Shown: piece after piece, positions 1-7,601 of the stretch
Layout: every line of letters starts with the position of its first letter
How positions within the stretch are numbered: position 1 is the first letter of the stretch
Source: UBA3076 sp964646435
GTDB lineage: Bacteria; Desulfobacterota; Dissulfuribacteria; Dissulfuribacterales; UBA3076
NCBI GenBank assembly: GCA_964646435.1
Contig: CAZYEJ010000025.1
Coordinates: 1 to 28,989, forward strand
Length of the DNA stretch: 28,989 nucleotides
Direction of reading: 5' to 3'
Notes under the pieces: model-generated
What the model saw: the letters and a program-made list of their open reading frames with translations, nothing else
What the model was told of the DNA's origin: nothing
Databases searched by the model: none
Position numbers and translations under genes: made by a program

Positions 1-124
1 ACTCTGCTTGATCCAAAGCTTCCAAACGTCGTAGGGAACGTGATTGTAAATCATGTCTTACCCGACGGGAACTGCCTCGCTCGAACAGTTCAGCGAGTCC
101 CTTGTGCTTAAAGCTTTTAATCAT
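1..124 (-). CDS. HigB/RelE-family toxin, N-terminal part (cut by window edge)
   Basis: Reading the minus strand from the ATG at 124 gives 41 codons that run off the left edge. The product starts MIKSFKHKGLAELFERGSS and continues with an R-R-V-R-x-D-L pattern and an L-x-x-L-x-A-L-D-x-A helix. This matches the start of HigB-type (proteic killer, PF05015) mRNA-cleaving toxins, which are about 92 residues long, so roughly half is visible. In this family the HigA antitoxin usually follows, which would lie outside the window. The promoter at 132-159 places transcription start almost on the ATG and no Shine-Dalgarno is visible, so the message may be leaderless. Family assignment rests on N-terminal residues only. 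Confidence 0.72.
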   Translation of the reverse strand, partial: MIKSFKHKGLAELFERGSSRRVRHDLQSRSLRRLEALDQAE

Positions 125-131
125 TTTTTAT

Positions 132-172
132 ATTGTATCATTTTGTGTTACAGTGTCAACATTTTTGTTACA
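132..172 (-). promoter_or_regulatory. Promoter and direct-repeat operator of the HigB-like toxin operon
   Basis: On the minus strand a perfect TTGACA (159-154) and TACAAT (137-132) are 16 bp apart, and the -10 box ends 7 bp before the toxin ATG. The heptamer TGTAACA occurs twice in the same direction (172-166 and 152-146), 20 bp apart, overlapping the promoter. Two helical-phase copies on a toxin-antitoxin promoter suggest an operator for autorepression by the antitoxin or complex. The boxes are seen; the operator role is inferred. Confidence 0.6.
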
Positions 173-512
173 GGGGTTTTGTAAGAGGCTCCTTTGACAA
201 CAAATTTATCCGCACGGCCAAGGGCCTTTCCAACTGCCGCGTTAAGCATCCCTGAGCCGGTTAATAGCCAACCTCAACCCTCGCCTTTTCCGAAATTTCC
301 CGACACGGTCCGCAACCGTGGCAAGCAGGGCGAACCTGGCGCTTGTCATGTTTGCCCGGTCGTCAGCTCTAAAGTGTAGAAAGGATATCCACACCGCCGA
401 GCGAACGTGAGAGAATATGAGAAATACCCAAATATATTATATAAATTGGCAACGTCCCCTATTAGATTTTAGGGAACAACGCTGTTTCTGAATGAACCTA
501 ATTCTGAAAAAT
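173..512. other. Gene-free spacer between the two toxin-antitoxin loci
   Basis: No convincing gene was found here. The plus-strand open frame at 194-379 starts with TTG, lacks an SD and has low-complexity composition. A short minus-strand frame between about 244 and 351 (rich in Arg/Leu) is also unsupported. A 13-mer, AACGTCCCCTATT (451-463), recurs in inverted orientation at 8791-8803. The stretch around 428-447 is very AT-rich. Confidence 0.5.
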
Positions 513-842
513 TCAAGCGGCTACAACGCTGATTTTCGCACGATGTCGGGAACGTGGCTTTGGCTTTACAACGATCTCCACATCTCGACCAAGGTCATTC
601 AAAAATTTGAACAGACGTTCCGTTGAAAAACCTGATAAGCGTCCTCGCATAAGGGCCGAAACTTTTGGTTGGTCTATACCAAGGAGAGCCGCCGCTTCCT
701 TTTGGCTCATGTGACGCTTGGATATAATTTGGCTTATCCGGCGAGCAAGTTCTGCTTTTGCCAACGCCTCTTCCGGATTGGTAACTCCAAGATCAGCAAA
801 GACATTTCCACTGCTTTTTTCCACCTTAATATCATCATTCAT
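513..842 (-). CDS. XRE-family helix-turn-helix antitoxin
   Basis: This 109-residue protein has one clear helix-turn-helix at about residues 40-75, with the XRE pattern SQKEAAALLGIDQPKVSALM, followed by a short basic tail. It fits the COG5606/HigA-like antitoxins that bind both the toxin and their own operator. Its ATG overlaps the stop of the upstream toxin gene by 4 bp (ATGA), so the two are translationally coupled in the toxin-first order usual for HigBA-type modules. The N-terminal 30 residues (acidic, with GVTNPEEALAKAEL) look like the dimerisation or toxin-contact arm. Assignment to a type II module is well supported by pairing and motif. Confidence 0.88.
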   Translation of the reverse strand: MNDDIKVEKSSGNVFADLGVTNPEEALAKAELARRISQIISKRHMSQKEAAALLGIDQPKVSALMRGRLSGFSTERLFKFLNDLGRDVEIVVKPKPRSRHRAKISVVAA

Positions 843-1207
843 GCTTTTTCTCCTTTCTTATAGAGTTCTTTTGCTCTTTTTAGCCTCGCCCTAATTAAGT
901 CAATATCCGCTTTAGGCATGGCAATGCCCTTCTTTGATTTCTTTTGAAAAGCGTGAAGTGCACACACCACTCCGGCCAATTTCACAGTATAAACTGCCCG
1001 GTAGGTGTCACCTTCATAATCGTCAACGACTTCCAGGACCCCTGCTCCCTTGAACTCCTTTAACGGCTTGGCGTCTGGATGCTTGCTTCCAGACTGAGCA
1101 ACATGCAAGGCATAACCCATTACACTGCGTACTTCCGCAGGAAATTTTCTCAAATCTTCTTTCGTGCTTCCTATCCAAACGAGCGGTCTGTACCTTGGAT
1201 TATCCAT
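839..1207 (-). CDS. Gp49-like (RelE superfamily) toxin
   Basis: This 122-residue basic protein has the features of the phage Gp49-like / HigB2 family (PF05973): R-P-L-V-W-I-G-S-T-K-E-D-L near the N-terminus, 'VMGYALHVAQSG', a central 'GDTYRAVYTVKLAG' strand pair and 'LHAFQKKSKKGIAMP'. These toxins are ribosome-dependent or free mRNA endoribonucleases neutralised by the adjacent XRE protein. Length is normal for the family, and the start ATG at 1207 lies just downstream of a palindromic operator candidate. Coupling to the antitoxin (4-bp overlap) argues that the module is intact. Confidence 0.88.
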   Translation of the reverse strand: MDNPRYRPLVWIGSTKEDLRKFPAEVRSVMGYALHVAQSGSKHPDAKPLKEFKGAGVLEVVDDYEGDTYRAVYTVKLAGVVCALHAFQKKSKKGIAMPKADIDLIRARLKRAKELYKKGEKA

Positions 1208-1213
1208 AACTAA

Positions 1214-1235
1214 AATATGCCAGATCTAGTATATT
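1214..1235 (-). promoter_or_regulatory. Imperfect palindrome, likely operator of the Gp49/XRE module
   Basis: The 22 bp AATATGCC-AGATCT-AGTATATT are an imperfect palindrome centred on AGATCT, 7 bp upstream of the toxin ATG. A TTGAAT hexamer (minus strand, 1241-1236) lies directly upstream and could act as a -35 box. An operator here would fit HTH-antitoxin autoregulation; this role is inferred. Confidence 0.45.
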
Positions 1236-1612
1236 AATTCAACCTCTTTTTTGGGTTGTGGGATATGAGGGACGTCCTGGACTAATTAAACATATTCTTA
1301 ATAGATCATTGCCAGGAACAGGCTGAGAAGGCCCATTGGAAAGGTTTATCTCGTCGGTGCCGGGCCCGACCTGGTCAAAAAGGTGGGAGAATTCATTGGG
1401 GAATTGAAAGAGGCTACAAAAATGGGATATTGACATAAATTATTTAAGCTCAGGGATATTGATACCGATAACGGAATATTGGTCAAGCCTGAAACCCCTT
1501 TTTCAGGAAGCCATGCTTGACAGGAACTGAAGGAGCGTCAAAAGAATAGAAAAATTGTTGATGGTAACCCATCCAAAAAGCAGCAAAATTATATATTGTT
1601 TGGTGGATAATC
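1236..1612. other. Gene-poor spacer with a possible gene relic
   Basis: No intact gene was found. On the plus strand, 1305-1433 is an open frame without a start that includes IGKVYLVGAGPDLVKK. GKVYLVGAGP resembles the start of siroheme-synthase-type methyltransferases, but the rest does not, so at most it is a degraded relic. A hairpin CCTGAAA/TTTCAGG (1488-1507, loop CCCCTT) lies upstream of the next gene; it has no U-run and is not a convincing terminator. Confidence 0.4.
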
Positions 1613-2002
1613 ATGGGCGAAGAGATAACCAGAAGGCAGTTTTTAAAGGAAACTGTCGGTACAACCGCTACTCTGAGTGTAGGGTTTTGTATAGGGCCAG
1701 GCATTGATCTAAAGGAAACAGTTCAATGTAAGAATTGTGGAGCAGTTAACATATACACCAGATCGTATCTTACTTACCTCACGTGCCAAGAAGAACACGT
1801 AGCCTGCCACGACTGCGCAATCAACCTTAAGACGCTGAAACACGATATCACATGTCGTAATTACCCCATCTGTTCCAAGAAAAAACCGGCTGATAGAGAC
1901 GTATATCATCTACCGGAATGCTGTCAGATTCCCTTTCCAAATCATAAATATCTCAAAATAACAAAAAAACCGTATTTTTCCATAAAGGATCTTAAGTTTT
2001 GA
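1613..2002 (+). CDS. Small Cys-rich protein with a Tat-type signal
   Basis: This 129-residue protein is not recognised as a known family. Residues 6-25 read TRRQFLKETVGTTATLSVGF, a twin-arginine motif (T-R-R-x-F-L-K) followed by a short hydrophobic stretch. No clear AxA cleavage site is visible, so it may stay membrane-anchored. The mature part has ten cysteines, including CxxC pairs at 39/42 and 65/68, single Cys at 58, 81 and 87, and a Cys-Cys at 103/104, with His nearby. This suggests a metal- or cofactor-binding zinc-ribbon-like fold. The start has a weak GGTGG SD. Its stop codon lies inside the first arm of the candidate retron RNA, so gene and RNA are physically coupled to the reverse transcriptase downstream. 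Function is unknown. Confidence 0.7.
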   Translation: MGEEITRRQFLKETVGTTATLSVGFCIGPGIDLKETVQCKNCGAVNIYTRSYLTYLTCQEEHVACHDCAINLKTLKHDITCRNYPICSKKKPADRDVYHLPECCQIPFPNHKYLKITKKPYFSIKDLKF

Positions 2003-2128
2003 TACTGGGGCCACAAATTTTAGAGATCTCGTATAGTGTTACGCTATACACGCCCGTTGACTTGCTTCGCACCGCAGGTACTACGTATCTGCGGGTATGT
2101 ATCAAGTAAAATAAGGCCCCGGTATCAA
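1999..2128 (+). ncRNA. Candidate retron msr-msd RNA
   Basis: The 14 nt at 1999-2012 pair completely with 2115-2128 (one U-G), forming the long-range a1/a2 stem expected around a retron template RNA directly upstream of its reverse transcriptase. Inside are two strong hairpins. GTATAGTG/CGCTATAC (2031-2049, 3-nt loop) could belong to msr. CCGCAGGTAC/GTATCTGCGG (2072-2094, 10 bp, 3-nt loop) is framed by ACTTG/CAAGT (2060-2064 / 2103-2107) and could be the msd stem. A UAG at 2021-2023 just inside a1 could supply the branching guanosine. Structure is seen; identity as msr-msd is inferred from position and architecture. Confidence 0.68.
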
Positions 2129-2147
2129 TTTTTTTGTGGGACAAAAA

Positions 2148-3362
2148 ATGGATAACAGACGTTTATGCGAAAATAATGAGATATTTGTTAATAACCTTCG
2201 GGCCATTAATGAAAGAGCTGAGGTCGAACCGGACATTGTAGATCTAGTCGAGGCTTATGCTCGGTTGCGATTGGACCAGGATAATGAACTTCGTTTCTAC
2301 GATAACAAAATAAAGATCGACAATAAAGAGCTAGAGCAATTTCTCGATAAAAACAGGCACCTTGATCACAGGGTGCTGAATTTTTTGGCCTCCTATTTTT
2401 TGGAAATGAAAAAAAGGGGGCTGAAATGCATATTAAATTCATCTCACCTTGCCCACATTCTTAGGGTTTCCCGCAAAAAAGTGAACTGGTTGGCGAACGA
2501 CAGGGCAGATCACTATGCTTGCTTCCATATAAAAAAAAGAGGCGGGGATAAAAGAGAGATTCTTGCACCAAAACCATACCTCAAAAAGGTCCAGAGGCAA
2601 ATCCTGGACGAGTTTTTACACAGAGTCAGACTAAATTTTCATGCCGAAGGGTTTCGAAAGAAAAGATCGATCGTCACGAATGCCAAAAGGCATATATGCA
2701 AGGAAATTGTGATAAAGATGGATGTAAGAGATTTCTTCCCCAGCATAACTTTTGAGAGGGTATTGGGGATGTTTGTCTCATTGGGCTATCCTCGCCAAAC
2801 ATCTCTATTGTTGACAAGATTAGTGACTCATAATGGAAGGTTACCGATAGGTGCCCCAACAAGCCCTGCTATATCCAATATTATATGTAGAAAAATGGAC
2901 AAGAGGTTTTCTAAATTGGGGCAGAAGATGGAGTTTGAGTACTCCCGCTATGCCGATGATATCACCATATCGAGCAACAAAAAAAAAATAACAGGAATGA
3001 TACCTTTTTTTAAAGAGATAATGGGAGAAGAAGGGTTTGTGGTGAACGAAGCAAAAATGAGGATATTAAGAAGTGGTAGGAGACAAAAGATAACCGGGAT
3101 CGTGGTAAACAAAAAGCCAAATATAGCGAGAGAAGAGATAAAGAAACTGAGGGCAGTGATCTACAACTGTAGTCACAAGGATATAAAGCAAGAGATGATA
3201 AAATGGGCAAAAAACGAAAAAAAGTTAGCCAATCCATACGATTACACTCTAAACAAGTTTAGGCTCTCACTGTTGGGCAGGATAGGTTTTGTGAAGATGG
3301 TAAATCCCGGAATAGGGGAAAAGCTTCTCCAACAATTCGATACGCTTTCACTGAATGCGTGA
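2148..3362 (+). CDS. Retron-type reverse transcriptase
   Basis: This is a 404-residue RT when started at the ATG at 2148, which has GGGA 6 nt upstream; an in-frame GTG at 2136 has no SD. From the ATG, an N-terminal helical extension (about 1-115) is followed by the finger pattern F-H-I-K-K-R-G-G-x-x-R-E-I-L-A-P. Next come the retron hallmark NAxxH (NAKRH, 178-182), motif A DVRDFFPSI (from 192), GAPTSPAISN, the catalytic YADD (268-271) and an ITG in place of the usual VTG (315-317). No maturase, HNH or fused effector domain is visible. The enzyme would copy the RNA just upstream into msDNA. It is followed after 25 bp by a gene for an exported protein. Assignment as retron RT is strong; subtype is unknown. 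Confidence 0.9.
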   Translation: MDNRRLCENNEIFVNNLRAINERAEVEPDIVDLVEAYARLRLDQDNELRFYDNKIKIDNKELEQFLDKNRHLDHRVLNFLASYFLEMKKRGLKCILNSSHLAHILRVSRKKVNWLANDRADHYACFHIKKRGGDKREILAPKPYLKKVQRQILDEFLHRVRLNFHAEGFRKKRSIVTNAKRHICKEIVIKMDVRDFFPSITFERVLGMFVSLGYPRQTSLLLTRLVTHNGRLPIGAPTSPAISNIICRKMDKRFSKLGQKMEFEYSRYADDITISSNKKKITGMIPFFKEIMGEEGFVVNEAKMRILRSGRRQKITGIVVNKKPNIAREEIKKLRAVIYNCSHKDIKQEMIKWAKNEKKLANPYDYTLNKFRLSLLGRIGFVKMVNPGIGEKLLQQFDTLSLNA

Positions 3363-3387
3363 AGACTAAACAAACAACAGAACTGCC

Positions 3388-4170
3388 ATGAGGTATTTCA
3401 GTATAGCATTGCTCTTGGCATGCATTTCGGCAGGGTCTGCTTACGCTGATATCGGGATAATAGTTGCTTTAAATTCGAATTTGGAACAATTAAAAGAGGG
3501 CCTAAAGACAAAGGAAATTACCAAAAAGGCCGGGAGGGAATTCTATTCAGGCAAGATAGATGATATAGATGTGGTTTTGGTAAGATCTCCAATGGGCAAG
3601 GTAAATAATGCCATAACAGCCCAGGCTCTTTTATCCCATTACCGTATCACATCTGTCATCTCTATATCGCCGTCAGGGGCTATTAACAAAGGTGTTAACA
3701 TCGGAGACATCATAGTGGCGTCTGCCGTCTATCAACACGACTTTGGTACGATCAAGCCCTATGGTTTTGTCTGGAGCAGAGTCCCTGATGGGACTGATTG
3801 GGATGAGCCGGGTTATAACCTTCCGGATGAAGGATTCAGACAATTGGTCCTCCTTTATGCCAAGGATAAGAAAAAGACCAGAAATAGAATTATACAAGGG
3901 GCCATAATCACAGGAGACCAGTTTATATCTTCTCAAGATAAAAAAGAATGGTTGTACAAGAAATTTAAGGCTATGGCCGTTGATATGGGTGCTGCTGCAA
4001 TTGCTCAGGTCTGCTACGCAAACGGTGTTCCTTTTTGTATATTGAGAGTAGTTACGGATAAAAGTACAATAGACGCTAGGCCAACTTTTGAGAAATCTGT
4101 TTCGGCATATCAGTCAGACATAGATATTCCTGCATTTCTGAAAACCATACTTCGAGGAATACAAAAGTAA
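3388..4170 (+). CDS. Exported nucleosidase-fold (MTA/SAH nucleosidase-like) protein
   Basis: Residues 1-20 form a classical signal peptide ending A-Y-A. The mature part starts DIGIIVAL, exactly where a cytoplasmic MTA/SAH nucleosidase (Pfs/MTAN, PNP_UDP_1 family) begins. The fold markers GKVNNAITAQALLSHY, TGDQFISS, AVDMGAAAIAQVC and RVVTDKS follow in order and length is normal. Against E. coli MTAN, Asp197 is kept (D224), but Glu12 corresponds to N31 and Glu174 to G201, so both catalytic or ribose-binding glutamates are missing. It may therefore bind nucleosides without cleaving them, or use altered chemistry, in the periplasm. It lies 25 bp after the RT gene and 48 bp before the next gene. 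No good SD is visible. Confidence 0.82.
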   Translation: MRYFSIALLLACISAGSAYADIGIIVALNSNLEQLKEGLKTKEITKKAGREFYSGKIDDIDVVLVRSPMGKVNNAITAQALLSHYRITSVISISPSGAINKGVNIGDIIVASAVYQHDFGTIKPYGFVWSRVPDGTDWDEPGYNLPDEGFRQLVLLYAKDKKKTRNRIIQGAIITGDQFISSQDKKEWLYKKFKAMAVDMGAAAIAQVCYANGVPFCILRVVTDKSTIDARPTFEKSVSAYQSDIDIPAFLKTILRGIQK

Positions 4171-4218
4171 AAGATAAACAGGCTTCTGCTTCTTATTATC
4201 TGGAGAGATGGCATACGT

Positions 4219-5916
4219 ATGAACAGGATTATAAAAACATTACTGTGTCTAGTTGTTATGGTTTTGATCTTTGCTGCCGATGGTTTTGCTCTCGACAACT
4301 ATTATCTTCTAAAAGAGGGTAACATTGCCAGAGATGAAGGAAAAATTGAAGAAGCTATAGAATACTATCAGAAATATATTGACTCCCATCCAACCACCCG
4401 CGATATCCACTCTAGTCAATACCATAAGAGAATACAATATTACATAAGAAATTTCCTTATAGCCTATTCAAATCTACTCGACATATATAGAGAAAATGGG
4501 GAAAGCGAGTTACTTGATAAATGGACCAAGAAATTAAAAGATGCCTATTTCAGCAACAATTTTGGCTCGAAGAACATGTACAGCCTTGCCGGGATCTACC
4601 TTGACAACGGCCTTTCACCAGATGCAATAATCCTTTTTGAGCAGATAATCAGAGAACAAAAGGAGAATCACAACTCGCATAACAACAAAGTCATGTTGAG
4701 GGCTTATTCTAAGCTCTTAAAGATATACGAGTCTCAGGGGGAAAATGAAAAAACGGCAGGCTTAATTGGATCATTAAGATCGAACTACCCGACATCCGAT
4801 TTTGATCTCAAGGATAAACATAAACTTGCCACATTATACCTGAAATATGGTATGGAAACCGATGGAGAAGAATTACTAAGAGATATAATCGATGAAGGCG
4901 ACTACTCTGGCGATTCTTCAAATATAAATGTTCTGATAAAGACATACTCAAAATTATTAAAAATTTGCCACAACAAGGAAGATAGAAACTGCATTGAACA
5001 ATTGGCGGGACAAATATCTCACAAGTTTTCTGCACCGGGCCTTTCTCCTAATAACATGCATACTCTGGCCATAGCGTATTTAAAGTGTGGAAAAAAGGAA
5101 GAAGGCTCAAAGTTCCTTACGGAAATAACAGACCACTATTCATATACGACGTTTGGGCGAAAGGCCCTTTTTCTTTTAGGCAGGCTGTCCCAAAGCGATA
5201 AGGATTGGGATTCTGCAATAGGGTATTATGCTAAATACGTAAAGAAATATCCTGATCCGCCTTTTTTTGCCCTCAAGGCATATTCAAGATTGATCGATTC
5301 TTACTGGTCAAGAGATGCCAACATGGAATTAGTTCAAGACGAGACAAGAAACCTATGTGACATAGTCAATGGCATTTCGGATTTTGAGACTCAATTGAAC
5401 CTTGCCAGGGATTTGAAATGGAAGGGCATGGATGAAATGGCCTCAGCCACGTTTAGTCTTGGATTATCCTCAGCCAGGACGTTTATTTCAGAGAACAAAA
5501 ATACATACAAGGCGTTAAGGGCGTACTGGACAATAGAAAAGTATGCCTATGCCATGGACAGATTTGACCTGGTTGAAGAAAGTGCTAATCGAGTTTTAGA
5601 GATTGTCAATAAATTAAAGAATGCTCCATTAAGATCTGAAAGGAACGAAAAGGTAGAACATATAAAATCCCAGACATATCTCTGGCTTGCAAGGGTTTAC
5701 AGAGAAAGGCAAAATCATCCGGAAGCAGCAAGATTTCTGAAAATGTTTATTAAAAACTATCCGAACCATAAAGACATGGATTATGCCAGATATGAATTAG
5801 GGATGGTTTGCGAGGATGAAAACGACTCAGAGGAAGCGATAAGTATGTACCGTAAGATCGGAGATGGTATGTGGAAGAGAAAGGCCGGGAAGAAATTATC
5901 AATTTTAGGACATTAA
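4219..5916 (+). CDS. Exported TPR-like repeat protein
   Basis: This 565-residue protein has a signal peptide (about 1-24, ending D-G-F-A) and then helical repeats throughout. Recurrent units such as LAGIYLDNGLSPDAIILFEQI, LATLYLKYGMETDGEELLRD and LAIAYLKCGKKEEGSKFLTE are tetratricopeptide-like. The C-terminal repeat AARFLKMFIKNYPNHKD resembles the outer-membrane BamD/YbgF-type TPRs. It would act as a periplasmic protein-protein scaffold. It ends 4 bp before the next gene, so the two are almost certainly cotranscribed. No catalytic motif is visible and no specific family name is justified. Confidence 0.8.
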   Translation: MNRIIKTLLCLVVMVLIFAADGFALDNYYLLKEGNIARDEGKIEEAIEYYQKYIDSHPTTRDIHSSQYHKRIQYYIRNFLIAYSNLLDIYRENGESELLDKWTKKLKDAYFSNNFGSKNMYSLAGIYLDNGLSPDAIILFEQIIREQKENHNSHNNKVMLRAYSKLLKIYESQGENEKTAGLIGSLRSNYPTSDFDLKDKHKLATLYLKYGMETDGEELLRDIIDEGDYSGDSSNINVLIKTYSKLLKICHNKEDRNCIEQLAGQISHKFSAPGLSPNNMHTLAIAYLKCGKKEEGSKFLTEITDHYSYTTFGRKALFLLGRLSQSDKDWDSAIGYYAKYVKKYPDPPFFALKAYSRLIDSYWSRDANMELVQDETRNLCDIVNGISDFETQLNLARDLKWKGMDEMASATFSLGLSSARTFISENKNTYKALRAYWTIEKYAYAMDRFDLVEESANRVLEIVNKLKNAPLRSERNEKVEHIKSQTYLWLARVYRERQNHPEAARFLKMFIKNYPNHKDMDYARYELGMVCEDENDSEEAISMYRKIGDGMWKRKAGKKLSILGH

Positions 5917-5920
5917 GCTG

Positions 5921-7579
5921 ATGCATGCATTGAGAGGGAAAATACTATTATTATCTTTGATAATAGTGATTTTTCATGCAGCACATATCCATGCATGGGA
6001 GTGTGAAGTAACACTGAACGGTCCAAATACGATAAAAGTAGGTCAGACAATTACCTTAAGTGCCTCAGGATCCCCAGAGGATGGCTCTTATTCCTGGTTT
6101 AATACGCCCAACCTCGTGCCACATGGTTCAACTGCAGAGTTAACAGGTTTTGTTCCCTCATTCTTTGATTACATTCAGGTTGGAGCCACATATACCACCC
6201 CGAGAGGCAAAAGATGTACTGATAGAAAGTGGATCTATGTCTGCATATGTTATGTAAGGATAAGTGGCCCCAACGAGGTTAAGGTAGGAGAGACCATCAG
6301 TTTACACGCTGAGGGTGATCCACCGGACGGCACCTATGCGTGGTCGCCAGTGTCTGGTCTTGTACCAAGCGGCTCATCAGCGCAATTTACCGGCCAGACT
6401 CCAGGGCATGTAACAATTGCGGTTACCTATACAACCCCTGATGAGAAGACATGTGCTGATATGCATGAGATCACAGTATCAGAAGAATGTTCTGTTTCCA
6501 TATCAGGACCATCGGAAGTGGGAATAGGTGATACAATCAGCTTTGCTGCATCAGGAAGCCCTGATGGCGGCACCTATACCTGGTCGCCGGTGCCGGGCCT
6601 TGTAGCTAATGGATCATCGGCTCAGTTTACCGGCCAGGTTCCAGGCAACGTAACCATTGGAGTTACCTATACAACCTCTGCTGGGGGAACCTGTACCGAT
6701 ACCCATGTTGTCACCGCCTTTGGGGTGGGGTCAATCACCGGGCCGACCTGTGTTAACTCGGGTTCGACATTAACCAAGGATCACTTCACTATTATGACCG
6801 ATCCCATCGGTTTTGAGCATCTGGTCACAGTCAGCCCATTAACGTTCAACATCTTATCCCAATCTGAAGAGGCAACCGTCATAGCCTCCTGTGGTCCTGG
6901 TACAGCAGACGATGCGACGACCACGATCATAGTGGTTAATAGCAATGTAAAGGATGGGAAAAGTATTTCTTTTGAGATCCCTAATCTTCTGAACGATGTA
7001 TTGAAGAAAATTGATCTTGGAGACAAGACTGATCTTTCTGTGAAAAAGAGTTTTAATGACTTCGAGGAATGTTGTGAATTTGGCGTTTCTACATCCACAG
7101 ATGGAACGTTCGCTGTCACTTTGTCCCTAGGTGCCGGTCCATTTACAATCATTGGGATTCCCATACCGCCAAAGTTCAAGAAATGGGTTGCGGCAGACCT
7201 GGTTAACGTAACTCTATCAGGAGGAGGAAGTGTTGCTATAGATGGAAGTTACAATGCCTGTGACAATGACACAGATTGGAGCGGAGGAGGAGATCTCACT
7301 GCTGGGGTTAAGGTGGGGGGTATGGTTAAGGCAAAGGTTCCGGAGGTTATTGTGATCGAAGGAGCGATAAAGGGTTCAACAAGCATAACCGAAAAACTGT
7401 CAATAGATTTAGCAGACTTGAAGCTTACAACTAGCTGGGGTGGTCTGACGGGAAGTGTTGGTGGTAAAATAAAAATTTTTCGAAAAGAGATGACTTTTAA
7501 AACGAGTAGAACCTATTTTGAAAAGAGTGGTCTTCTTTTACCAGTAACGATTCCTCTTCCCTCTTTAAACAAAGAATAG
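5921..7579 (+). CDS. Exported protein with three Ig-like repeats
   Basis: This 552-residue protein has a signal peptide (about 1-25, ending H-I-H-A). Three similar repeats of about 80 residues follow (roughly 27-110, 111-190, 191-268). Each has a Cys near its start, a G-P-x-x-[IV]-x-[VI]-G-x-T-I-[ST] strand, a G-[ST]-Y-x-W core, a G-S-[ST]-A loop and V-x-Y-T-T plus a second Cys, as expected of an Ig/PKD-like beta sandwich with one disulfide each. The remaining 280 residues are Gly/Thr-rich beta structure with a Cys-Cys at about residues 383-384 and no recognised domain. It lies 4 bp from both neighbours, so it belongs to the same transcript. A surface or periplasmic binding or adhesive role is plausible but not shown. 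Confidence 0.8.
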   Translation: MHALRGKILLLSLIIVIFHAAHIHAWECEVTLNGPNTIKVGQTITLSASGSPEDGSYSWFNTPNLVPHGSTAELTGFVPSFFDYIQVGATYTTPRGKRCTDRKWIYVCICYVRISGPNEVKVGETISLHAEGDPPDGTYAWSPVSGLVPSGSSAQFTGQTPGHVTIAVTYTTPDEKTCADMHEITVSEECSVSISGPSEVGIGDTISFAASGSPDGGTYTWSPVPGLVANGSSAQFTGQVPGNVTIGVTYTTSAGGTCTDTHVVTAFGVGSITGPTCVNSGSTLTKDHFTIMTDPIGFEHLVTVSPLTFNILSQSEEATVIASCGPGTADDATTTIIVVNSNVKDGKSISFEIPNLLNDVLKKIDLGDKTDLSVKKSFNDFEECCEFGVSTSTDGTFAVTLSLGAGPFTIIGIPIPPKFKKWVAADLVNVTLSGGGSVAIDGSYNACDNDTDWSGGGDLTAGVKVGGMVKAKVPEVIVIEGAIKGSTSITEKLSIDLADLKLTTSWGGLTGSVGGKIKIFRKEMTFKTSRTYFEKSGLLLPVTIPLPSLNKE

Positions 7580-7601
7580 CTATATGCGAGGAAAACTAAA
7601 T

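Noticed and set aside
194..379. Plus-strand open frame of 61 codons
   Set aside because: TTG start without SD, odd composition and no recognisable motif.
1305..1433. Siroheme-synthase-like gene suggested by GKVYLVGAGP
   Set aside because: Only ten residues match, no start is present and the rest does not fit; at most a relic.
6781..7179. Minus-strand open frame of 132 codons inside the Ig-repeat gene
   Set aside because: Shadow of the real gene, no SD, no motif.
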